Shown here piece after piece: positions 1 to 5,547 of a stretch of DNA of 7,660 nt; within the stretch, counting starts at the first letter, position 1, and every line of letters starts with the position of its first letter. A model generated the notes under the pieces. That model did not search any database and had not been told where the DNA came from. It was given only the letters and a program-made list of their open reading frames with translations. Origin of the DNA: RGIG4074 sp964615285 (GTDB taxonomy: Bacteria > Bacillota > Clostridia > Christensenellales > Borkfalkiaceae); NCBI GenBank assembly GCA_964615285.1, contig CAZTND010000056.1:1-7660 (forward strand), in the 5' to 3' direction. The position numbers and the translations under genes were made by a program.

Positions 1-140
1 CAAAAACCCTTTGGGAACCCGCGTTGCGCAAGCCTTTGGCCTGCTTATAAAGTTCATTATCGAGGGCGCTGCCCCTTGTAAACCCCGTTCAAGGGGGGGC
101 ACCCCTTGAAGATCCCATGTTGCGCAAGGCGTTGCCTTGC
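1..140. repeat. Cluster of short palindromes upstream of rsmI
   Basis: There is no gene in this stretch. It holds several short inverted repeats: 20-28 (loop gtt), 64-74 (stem gggc/gccc, loop gct), 90-108 (7-bp stem caagggg/ccccttg) and 125-139 (stem caaggc/gccttg, loop gtt). Three of these have the GC-NNN-GC core that dominates the intergenic region at 6341-6664, so both regions appear to hold the same repeat family. None is followed by a T-run, so they do not look like ordinary terminators. The function is unknown. Confidence 0.6.
61..116 (-). repeat. Dispersed 56-nt repeat, inverted copy of 6349-6404
   Basis: The reverse complement of 6349-6404 aligns here without gaps, with 43 of 56 bases matching by hand count. 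The best-conserved part runs from gggcgctgcccctt through taaaccccgttcaag with one mismatch. In the 6349-6404 copy the two flanking hairpins are perfect or nearly so. Here one has lost its outer pairs and the other has changed sequence but still pairs. This indicates a dispersed, mobile or amplified intergenic element rather than chance similarity. Confidence 0.6.
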
Positions 141-170
141 TTTGACAAATCCGGAAAGGAGAAAAAAAGA

Positions 171-977
171 ATGGTCACATTCGTCGCCACGCCCATCGGC
201 AATCTCAAGGACATCACTCTGCGCGCGCTGGAAGTATTGCGCGGGGCGGACGTCATCTTTTGCGAGGATACGCGGCATACCCTGCGCCTTCTGAACGCTT
301 ACGAGATCAAAAAGCCGCTGCTTGCCTGCCATAAGTTTAACGAGGAGGCCGCCGCCGAAAAGATCGTCGGGCGCGCCCGTGCGGGGGAGGAGGTTGCCGT
401 GCTGTCCGACGCGGGCATGCCCGTCATCTCCGACCCCGGCAACGTCGTCTGCCGCGCTCTGCAAAGGGCGGGCGTGCCCTATACCGTCGCTCCGGGCGCG
501 ACGGCGTTTGCCTGCGCCCTCGTCCTTGCGGGCATGGATGCCTCTAAATTTACCTTTCTCGGGTTTTTGCCCAACAAGAAAGGGGAGAAACTGCGCTTTT
601 TGGAAAAATATAAGACGCTCGATACAACGCTTCTCTTTCACAGCGCGCCCCAGGACGTGGACGACGACATTGCCGCCATGGCGGAAGTGTTCGGCGACCG
701 TCCCGCCTGCGCCGTGCGCGAGATCACCAAGATACACGAGGAGAGCCGCCCCTTCACCCTCGCCGCGGGGCTGGAAGGGGAGAAGCGGGGGGAGTATGTC
801 CTCGTCGTCGCGGGCGCGGCGGAGCAGGAAAATCCCCTGAATGCGCTCCCGCCCGCCGAGCATATCCGCCACTACATGGCGCAGGGGCTGGACAAAAAAG
901 AGGCGCTCAAGCGCGCCGCCCGCGACCGCGGCGTGTCCAAATCCGCGCTCTATCCATATACGATCGAAGAGGAGTGA
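171..977 (+). CDS. rsmI: 16S rRNA (cytidine1402-2'-O)-methyltransferase RsmI
   Basis: RsmI uses S-adenosylmethionine to methylate the 2'-OH of C1402 in the decoding centre of 16S rRNA. The 268-residue product shows the family motifs in order: ATPIGNLKD (6-14), CEDTR (31-35), SDAGMPVISDPG (79-90), PGA (108-110), GFLP (131-134), REITKIHEE (183-191), and a C-terminal helical tail (about 240-266, DKKEALKRAARDRGVSKSAL). I chose the ATG at 171 because AAAGGAG (155-161) lies 9 bases ahead and the protein then begins directly with the conserved strand. An upstream in-frame ATG at 117 lies inside the palindromic repeats. One oddity: where relatives have a Y-E-[SA]-P-H-R motif after the GFLP segment, this protein has FHSAPQD (156-162). 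B. subtilis yabC occupies the same place upstream of metS. Confidence 0.95.
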   Translation: MVTFVATPIGNLKDITLRALEVLRGADVIFCEDTRHTLRLLNAYEIKKPLLACHKFNEEAAAEKIVGRARAGEEVAVLSDAGMPVISDPGNVVCRALQRAGVPYTVAPGATAFACALVLAGMDASKFTFLGFLPNKKGEKLRFLEKYKTLDTTLLFHSAPQDVDDDIAAMAEVFGDRPACAVREITKIHEESRPFTLAAGLEGEKRGEYVLVVAGAAEQENPLNALPPAEHIRHYMAQGLDKKEALKRAARDRGVSKSALYPYTIEEE

Positions 978-1030
978 GGACAAATCGGGCAAATGCAGGC
1001 GCTGCTTGACAAAGTTCCGGGCGCATTTGG

Positions 1031-1059
1031 TTGCAGGGCGGCGCGGAGTCTGCTATACT
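1031..1059 (+). promoter_or_regulatory. Extended -10 promoter ahead of the XRE remnant
   Basis: TGCTATACT (1051-1059) is an extended -10 element with a TG one base before TATACT. TTGCAG (1031-1036) sits exactly 17 bp upstream as a modest -35. The predicted start is near 1066, followed by AAGGAG (1074-1079) and the ATG at 1089. These signals serve the broken regulator at 1089-1360. Confidence 0.6.
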
Positions 1060-1088
1060 TTTCGCAAAAAGATAAGGAGCGTCATATC

Positions 1089-1360
1089 ATGTCCATCGGA
1101 AAGGAAATTTATGCGCTGCGCAAGCAGAAAGGGCTGGCCCGGGAGGAGCCTGCCGACCGCCTGCGGAAATCCCGCCGTCTGACGGGGAAAATGCGGGCAT
1201 GGTCGCCTGCGTTTCGTCGGAGACGGACGAGGCGGCGGAATATTATCTGATTTACAACGTGCAGACGGGGTCGTATGACGGCGCTGCCGCCGCGGGCGAG
1301 AATGAGTTTTATTTCCCGGCGTACCGACCCGATGCCAATCTCCTGCATGTCTTTCATTAA
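1089..1360 (+). pseudogene. Decayed XRE-family DNA-binding regulator
   Basis: From the ATG at 1089 the first residues read MSIGKEIYALRKQKGL, then REEPADRL. This is the start of a cro/C1-type (XRE) helix-turn-helix, whose usual form continues sQEELAdrLgvSrqtvSkWE. The match then breaks into an arginine-rich stretch and stops at 1250. The next frame (readable from about 1163, or from an ATG at 1199) gives a more normal sequence containing AEYYLIYNVQTGSYDG and FYFPAYRPDANLLHVFH and stops at 1360, just before a terminator. I infer a gene that lost internal sequence and shifted frame, or a junction of two fragments. AAGGAG (1074-1079) lies 9 bases before the start, so the 5' signals are intact. 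An unrelated small protein cannot be excluded. In B. subtilis the regulator abrB, of a different fold, lies between rsmI and metS. Confidence 0.65.
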
Positions 1361-1368
1361 AAAATATG

Positions 1369-1404
1369 CCCGCCGCGCGGAGAAAACCATCTCCGCGCGG
1401 CGGG
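1369..1404. terminator. Strong 15-bp hairpin terminator, probably bidirectional
   Basis: 1369-1383 and 1390-1404 are perfect reverse complements (15 bp, mostly G/C) around a 6-base loop, aaacca. On the plus strand only TTT follows. On the minus strand the stem is followed by CATATTTTTTAA, a better U-run though offset by a few bases. It lies between a rightward gene remnant ending at 1360 and leftward transcription from the spmAB side, so it may stop both. Confidence 0.8.
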
Positions 1405-1552
1405 TTTACCGTATGTCCGGGAACTTAAAAACTGAAAAGGCAAAATGTGATTTTTGCGGCAAAATGCATAAATTTGTAACTGCCCCGCTTCCAATCGGAA
1501 ACGAGGCAGTCACAATATGATAAGGGGGAAAATGATGAGCTTGTTCAGTGGC

Positions 1553-1572
1553 AAATCGGTCACAACCGATTT
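1553..1572. other. Perfect 8-bp inverted repeat with 4-base spacer
   Basis: aaatcggt (1553-1560) and accgattt (1565-1572) are exact reverse complements separated by caca. It lies immediately downstream of the minus-strand -10 box at 1582-1587. It could be the 5' hairpin of the candidate RNA or an operator overlapping its start site. The sequence alone does not decide between these. Confidence 0.6.
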
Positions 1573-1581
1573 ACATGGCAT

Positions 1582-1610
1582 ATTATAATACGCTCCGTTC
1601 AAAAAGTAAA
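1582..1610 (-). promoter_or_regulatory. Possible sigma-A promoter for the minus-strand RNA
   Basis: On the minus strand TTTACT (1610-1605, 4 of 6 consensus bases) is followed after 17 bp by a perfect TATAAT (1587-1582). The surrounding sequence is AT-rich, so a chance match is possible. A TATAAT also occurs on the plus strand at 1584-1589 but has no -35 at the right distance. Confidence 0.4.
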
Positions 1611-1684
1611 ATATTTTTTCGACAAAATCAAAAAAAGTTTTTTTCTGCACTGTTTTCACAAAAAAATAAAAAAGTTATCAAAAT

Positions 1685-2197
1685 TTACATAATTCGACAC
1701 AAAAGACAGGCAATTATGGCGGCGGCAAAGGAGGATACGAGGGAAATTGCCACGGCGGCGGCGAATTTGTGTTCTTTTACCGTGGCAAAGTAGACCGCGC
1801 CGATATAGAACACCGTTTCGGAAGAACCGTAACACACCGCCGCGCAGCGGCAGATATAGCTGTCCGCGCCGTAGCGCTCTAAAAGTTCGGTCAGAAGGGC
1901 GGTCGCGCCGCTCCCCGAAAAGGGCTTGATGACCAGCAGTTTGATGATCTCTTTCGGAATGCCGCAAAACTCGAACGCGGGCGCGAGAAGGTCGCAGAGC
2001 CTTGCGGACAGGCCGCTCCGCTCAAACAGCTCCGTCAGCATGAAGATCGCCGCCATATAGGGGAAGATGTTCAAAAGCAGGGGGATCGCGCCCTTGACGC
2101 CCTGGGTGAAGGCGTCATAGACCTTTACCTTTCTGATCGCCGCAAAGACAAACACGCCGATAAAGAGCAGCGGGACGATCAGGGCGAGGTATTGCAT
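1685..2197 (-). CDS. spmB: Spore maturation protein B (nucleoside-recognition/gate domain)
   Basis: This is a 170-residue integral membrane protein of the SpmB type (B. subtilis SpmB is about 178 residues). With SpmA it is needed for full dehydration of the spore core; the transported substrate is not established. Hydrophobic segments lie at about 3-20, 38-57, 84-105 and 145-167. The family-typical stretch KPFSGSGATALLTEL (91-105) is present, as is GSSETVFYIGAVYF (124-137), resembling the GSTDT-[TL]-Y motif region of SpmB. The ATG at 2197 is chosen because AGGGAG (2208-2203) stands just upstream and the family start is hydrophobic. The frame stays open further upstream inside spmA, but that part is shadow. 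It overlaps the end of spmA by 19 bp, which suggests translational coupling. No hairpin terminator is obvious directly after the stop, only AT-rich sequence. Confidence 0.87.
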   Translation of the reverse strand: MQYLALIVPLLFIGVFVFAAIRKVKVYDAFTQGVKGAIPLLLNIFPYMAAIFMLTELFERSGLSARLCDLLAPAFEFCGIPKEIIKLLVIKPFSGSGATALLTELLERYGADSYICRCAAVCYGSSETVFYIGAVYFATVKEHKFAAAVAISLVSSFAAAIIACLLCRIM

Positions 2198-2751
2198 TTT
2201 TTCTCCCTGCGGATAAAAATTTTTACGCCGATCACGCCGAGGACGGTGCTCACCGCCGTGGCGAGGAGCGAGGGCAGGATGATGGAATAGGCATCTGTTG
2301 CGCCGCAGGAAAGCAGCAGTCCCAGCACGGTCGTGGGCAGCAGCTGCACGCTGGTGGCGTTCAGCACGAACAACATGGAATGGTTGTAGTGGATGTTCTT
2401 TCCCCCTGCCAGCCTTTCCGCCGCGCGGATGCCGAAGGGCGTCGCCGCGCCCGAAAGCCCCAGCATGTTGGCGGCAAGGTTCATGGACAGGCATTCGACG
2501 GCGGCGTCATCGTCCGTGGCAAACAGCCGGCGCACGGCGGGCCGCAGCCCGCGCGAGAGCATTTTGTTCAGCCCGCACGCCTCCATGACCTGCAAAAGCC
2601 CCATCCAGACGCTGTATACGGCGACGAGCGAAAGGCAGACCGTGCCCGCCCGCGTCCCGCCCGAAAGCAGGGCGGGCAGAAAATTTTCGGGGTCGAAGAG
2701 GAGAAAATATCCCGCGCAGAGCAAAAATATGACCAGAAAGATGCCGTTCAT
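2179..2751 (-). CDS. spmA: Spore maturation protein A
   Basis: This is a 190-residue membrane protein matching SpmA (B. subtilis about 196 residues), the partner of SpmB in spore core dehydration. Hydrophobic segments lie at about 3-19, 34-55, 92-104, 124-149 and 154-180. The hallmark stretch NLAANMLGLSGAATPFGI (91-108) corresponds to the NLMANFFGLGNAATPLGI region of SpmA, and NATSVQLLPTTVLG (131-144) to its NTS...LIPTT region. Only the ATG at 2751 is possible near the family start, because an in-frame stop lies four codons upstream. There is no recognisable ribosome binding site before it, and a sigma-E-like promoter ends about 7 bases away. The first gene of a two-gene operon, it runs opposite to all neighbouring housekeeping genes. 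The possible small gene at 2880-3092 points the same way. Confidence 0.88.
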   Translation of the reverse strand: MNGIFLVIFLLCAGYFLLFDPENFLPALLSGGTRAGTVCLSLVAVYSVWMGLLQVMEACGLNKMLSRGLRPAVRRLFATDDDAAVECLSMNLAANMLGLSGAATPFGIRAAERLAGGKNIHYNHSMLFVLNATSVQLLPTTVLGLLLSCGATDAYSIILPSLLATAVSTVLGVIGVKIFIRREKKCNTSP

Positions 2752-2757
2752 GATACA

Positions 2758-2784
2758 ATTTTATGCGCCTGTTTTGGCCGATAT
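2758..2784 (-). promoter_or_regulatory. Sigma-E-like sporulation promoter for spmAB
   Basis: On the minus strand ATA (2784-2782) is followed after 16 bases by CATAAAAT (2765-2758). As I recall it, the B. subtilis sigma-E consensus is an ATA-centred -35, a matching gap, and a -10 of CATACAHT; the -10 here agrees at 7 of 8 positions. spmAB is a mother-cell (sigma-E) operon in B. subtilis, so the match fits the gene. The start site would fall within a base or two of the spmA ATG. Confidence 0.4.
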
Positions 2785-2879
2785 GTCGTGCGCTACGGTT
2801 TTCCGTCGGGCAAAAATTCGGCGCGCGGCAAAAAAATGTTGCGGCGGAAGGAGGGCTGCGGCGGCATTTTTGATTTCGA

Positions 2880-3092
2880 TCATTGTATGACGGAGGGGGC
2901 GCCGTCTATAAATTCCCGCTCATCGCCCCGAAAGAGTTGTTTCCCGTGTTCCAATCTGGTTACAATGGGGGCTCCGTATTCCACGATAAGCCATTCGTCA
3001 TGCCGGGAATCGGGCAGGGAGATATGTTGCAAAGAGGTGCAGTATTCAGCGGCACTCTCCCCGATGGCGGTGACGGAAATCGCGCGGTGCAT
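2880..3092 (-). CDS. Small hypothetical protein, family not recognised
   Basis: This is a 70-residue frame beginning MHRAISVTAIGESAAEYC and ending EREFIDGAPSVIQ, with balanced, slightly acidic, soluble-protein composition. No domain is recognised. The case for coding is indirect. Its codons prefer C or G at the third base, as the known genes here do. The opposite strand reads as a Ser/Cys-rich frame in the same register as the shadow frames opposite metG. A plus-strand frame (2883-3218) covers the same bases and is Gly-rich, and I prefer the minus strand. No ribosome binding site is seen before the ATG at 3092. The frame stays open to a GTG at 3182, so the start is uncertain and it may be a gene remnant. 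It ends 128 bp upstream of spmA in the same direction. Confidence 0.35.
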   Translation of the reverse strand: MHRAISVTAIGESAAEYCTSLQHISLPDSRHDEWLIVEYGAPIVTRLEHGKQLFRGDEREFIDGAPSVIQ

Positions 3093-3197
3093 TTCAACAA
3101 TTCGGAACAAACGGGCAAAAAATGCCACAAACTGTTTTTTGCGGGGCGGGGCAGGGCGGCTGAAACAAGAATTTTTCCCCACGTCCCCGCAATCTTA

Positions 3198-3226
3198 TTT
3201 ACAATTTTGCCGAAATAGGATATAAT
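3198..3226 (+). promoter_or_regulatory. Near-consensus sigma-A promoter for metG-tatD
   Basis: TTTACA (3198-3203, 5 of 6 bases) and a perfect TATAAT (3221-3226) are separated by exactly 17 bp. This is the best promoter in the window. The predicted start is near 3233, giving metG a 5' leader of about 310 nt. Confidence 0.8.
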
Positions 3227-3232
3227 GAACGG

Positions 3233-3543
3233 GAAAGGACGCGCGCAGCGGAAAAGCAAGGGCGCGTATTGGATCGTAAAGAAATCATTGCCCGGGCGAT
3301 CGGGCAACGGAAATGTCCGCCGCCGGGTACGGGCGACGGCCGAGGGAAAAAGGGAGATGACGATACATGAAAAAACGAATGTCATTGCGACGATTTTATG
3401 AAGGAACGCGGATGAAAAAAGCCGCCGCGCGCAGGCATGCCTGTCCCGAACGGATAGAGAAAATTTATTTCGGGCGGGCAGGCGGAAAACAAGGCAAAAC
3501 GATAAAACGGAAAGCGCAGAGCCATAAGGAGAGAACGACAGCC
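3233..3543 (+). promoter_or_regulatory. Long untranslated leader of metG
   Basis: This is about 310 nt between the predicted transcription start and the metG ATG. Visible structure: a 7-bp hairpin ttgcccg/cgggcaa (3288-3307), a 12-bp perfect palindrome caggcatgcctg (3432-3443), and a larger stem pairing 3439-3450 with 3469-3483 through an internal loop. The last two compete for 3439-3443. I found no T-box sequence (GGUACCGCG-like), which many Bacillota aminoacyl-tRNA synthetase leaders carry, and no terminator hairpin with a T-run. From 3367 onward the leader is also open in frame with metG. Confidence 0.5.
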
Positions 3544-5541
3544 ATGGAAAAGAAAGGCACTTATTACATTACGACGGCGATCACCTATACTTCGGGCAAG
3601 CCGCACATCGGCAACACTTACGAGATCATCCTCGCGGACGCCGTCGCGCGGTTCAAGCGCGCCCGGGGGTACGACGTGTACTTCCAGACGGGCACGGACG
3701 AGCACGGGCAGAAGATCGAGGAAAAGGCCGCGGCGGCGGGCGTTTCGCCCAAAGAATATGTGGACAGGGTCGCGGGCGAGATCAAACGGATATGGGACCT
3801 CATGAACACCTCGTACGATCGGTTCATCCGCACCACGGACGAATACCATGTGCGCGAGGTGCAGAAGATCTTCCGCAGGTTCTACGAGCAGGGGGACATC
3901 TACAAGGGCGCGTATGAAGGGCTGTACTGCACGCCCTGCGAGTCCTTCTGGACGGAGAGCCAGCTCGTGGACGGCAAGTGCCCCGACTGCGGCAGGGAAG
4001 TGAAACCCGCCCGCGAAGAGGCGTACTTCTTCAGGATGGGCAAGTATGCCGACCGCCTCATCGGGCACATCGAAAAGCACCCCGAGTTCATCCAGCCCGT
4101 TTCCCGCAAGAACGAGATGATGAACAACTTTCTGAAAAAGGGCCTGCAGGACCTGTGCGTGTCCCGCTCCTCCTTCAAGTGGGGCATTCCCGTGGATTTC
4201 GACCAAAAACACGTCGTCTATGTCTGGCTGGACGCATTGGCAAACTACATCACGGGGCTTGGGTTCGACGCCGACGGCGATCACGGCGAACTGTATAAAA
4301 AGTATTGGCTGGAAAACGGCGGGGCGGACCTGCACCTCATCGGCAAGGACATCATCCGTTTCCACACGCTCTATTGGCCCATCTTCCTGATGGCGTTGGG
4401 GCAGCCCCTGCCCAAGCAGATTTTCGGGCACCCATGGCTGCTGCAGGGCGAGGGCAAAATGTCCAAGTCCAAGGGCAACGTGGTCTATGCCGACGATTTG
4501 GCCCGCCTCTACGGCGTGGACGCCGTGCGCTACTTCGTCCTGCACGAGATGCCCTTCGACAACGACGGGCAGATCTCCTGGGAACTCGTGACCGAGCGGT
4601 ACAATTCCGACCTCGCCAACGTGCTCGGAAACCTTGTGTCCCGCACCGTCGCCATGAGCAACAAATATTTCGGCGGTCTGGTGCAGAATGCGGGGGCGGC
4701 GGAGCCGTTGGACGAGGATTTCAAGGCTGTCGTGACGGGCGCGAAGGCGCGGGCGGAGGAAAAAATGGACACCCTGCACGTCGCCGATGCGCTCGGGGAG
4801 ATCATGAACGTTTTCCGTCGGGCAAATAAGTACATCGACGAGACCATGCCCTGGGTCCTGGCGAAAGACGAAAGCAGGCAGGACCGCCTGCGCACGGTGC
4901 TCTACAACCTCTCCTGCGCCATTGTGACGGGCGCGTCGCTTTTGCAGAGTTTTCTGCCCGAAACGGCGGATAAGATCGCCGCGCAGATGGGCGCGCCTTT
5001 AAGATCTCTCGGCGAATGCGAAAAATTCGACATGCCCGACAGGTTCAAAGTGACCGAAAATCCCGTTCCCCTCTTCGCGCGGCTCGATTTCAAGGCACTC
5101 GAACCGGAGATCGAAAAGATTTCCGCCGCGCAGATGGCTGCCGCATCGCAGGCGGCGGGGCAGGAGGAACCTGCCATGCCCGAAGAGAAGGGGGAAGAGG
5201 CGAAGGGAAATACCCCGCTCGTCACCATCGACGACGTCGCCAAGGTGGAACTGAAAGTGGGCGAAGTCATCGCCTGCGAGCGGGTGGAAAAATCCAAAAA
5301 ATTACTGCATGAAACGGTGAAATTCGGCGACGAGGTGCGCTCGATCTGTTCGGGCATCGCCGCGCAATACGCGCCCGAGGACCTCATCGGCAAAAAATTC
5401 GTGTTCATCACCAACCTGCCCCCCCGCAAGATGTGCGGCATCGTCAGCGAGGGCATGATCCTTGCGGCGGAGGACAAAAACGGCAAAATTTCCCTGCTCT
5501 CGCCCGAGCGGGACGTGGAAAGCGGTTCTCTCATCGGGTAA
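3544..5541 (+). CDS. metG: Methionine--tRNA ligase
   Basis: MetG charges tRNA-Met with methionine in the cytoplasm using ATP and is essential for initiation and elongation. The 665-residue product matches the long Bacillota form (B. subtilis MetS is 664). It shows, in order, the class I HIGH motif as HIGN (21-24), a zinc-binding CTPC (129-132) with CPDC (146-149), KMSKS (305-309) and the helical anticodon-binding domain (about 370-520). A low-complexity Ala/Glu linker (about 533-558) leads to a C-terminal OB-fold tRNA-binding domain (about 560-665, starting VTIDDVAKVELKVGEV). The ATG at 3544 is chosen because the family starts here and AAGGAG (3526-3531) lies 12 bases ahead. The frame stays open upstream through ATGs at 3412 and 3367, giving a basic 59-residue extension that is probably not translated. 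tatD follows after 6 bp. Confidence 0.97.
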   Translation: MEKKGTYYITTAITYTSGKPHIGNTYEIILADAVARFKRARGYDVYFQTGTDEHGQKIEEKAAAAGVSPKEYVDRVAGEIKRIWDLMNTSYDRFIRTTDEYHVREVQKIFRRFYEQGDIYKGAYEGLYCTPCESFWTESQLVDGKCPDCGREVKPAREEAYFFRMGKYADRLIGHIEKHPEFIQPVSRKNEMMNNFLKKGLQDLCVSRSSFKWGIPVDFDQKHVVYVWLDALANYITGLGFDADGDHGELYKKYWLENGGADLHLIGKDIIRFHTLYWPIFLMALGQPLPKQIFGHPWLLQGEGKMSKSKGNVVYADDLARLYGVDAVRYFVLHEMPFDNDGQISWELVTERYNSDLANVLGNLVSRTVAMSNKYFGGLVQNAGAAEPLDEDFKAVVTGAKARAEEKMDTLHVADALGEIMNVFRRANKYIDETMPWVLAKDESRQDRLRTVLYNLSCAIVTGASLLQSFLPETADKIAAQMGAPLRSLGECEKFDMPDRFKVTENPVPLFARLDFKALEPEIEKISAAQMAAASQAAGQEEPAMPEEKGEEAKGNTPLVTIDDVAKVELKVGEVIACERVEKSKKLLHETVKFGDEVRSICSGIAAQYAPEDLIGKKFVFITNLPPRKMCGIVSEGMILAAEDKNGKISLLSPERDVESGSLIG

Positions 5542-5547
5542 ACGGCC

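Larger units (their letters stand above)
1359..1576 (-). ncRNA. Candidate structured small RNA (minus strand)
   Basis: No convincing protein gene lies here, but the minus strand has an ordered set of RNA signals. A promoter (TTTACT, 17 bp, TATAAT at 1610-1582) predicts a start near 1575. Next come an 8-bp hairpin (1572-1553, loop TGTG), an apparently unpaired linker containing CCCCCTT (1528-1522), a 17-bp hairpin (1513-1476, loop GATT) and the 15-bp terminator stem (1404-1369) with its U-run. The long hairpin has three G-U pairs on this strand but three A-C mismatches on the other, which favours minus-strand RNA. C-rich single-stranded segments complementary to ribosome binding sites are known in Firmicutes regulatory RNAs such as RsaE/RoxS. 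That comparison is by analogy only. No known RNA family was recognised. Confidence 0.45.

Noticed and set aside
142..147. TTGACA as a promoter -35 for rsmI
   Set aside because: No -10 lies at 16-18 bp; that position falls in the ribosome binding site and start codon area.
57..992. Long open frame antisense to rsmI
   Set aside because: The composition (His/Gly/Arg/Val-rich) is that of a shadow frame in GC-rich DNA, and rsmI on the plus strand is unambiguous.
1006..1011. TTGACA as the -35 for the XRE remnant
   Set aside because: It is 42 bp before TATACT, too far. TTGCAG at 1031-1036 has the correct 17-bp spacing.
1413..1520. Plus-strand 35-residue frame with CDFCG that could be a zinc-binding peptide
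   Set aside because: There is no ribosome binding site before its ATG, only one CxxC pair is present, and the frame runs through the 17-bp hairpin. The minus-strand RNA reading explains the structure better.
1532..1588. 18-residue plus-strand frame preceded by AAGGGGG
   Set aside because: It has a good ribosome binding site-like sequence, but it is very short, has no family and no plus-strand promoter, and contains the perfect inverted repeat 1553-1572. The AAGGGGG is the complement of the C-rich linker in the candidate RNA.
2883..3218. 111-codon plus-strand frame starting MYDGGGAVYKF
   Set aside because: It is Gly-rich, has no ribosome binding site and overlaps the metG promoter. Codon register favours the opposite strand. 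Not fully excluded.
3233..3543. T-box riboswitch in the metG leader
   Set aside because: No conserved T-box sequence or terminator with a T-run was found.
3382..4779. 465-codon open frame antisense to metG
   Set aside because: It lies opposite metG with all its motifs and has typical shadow composition.
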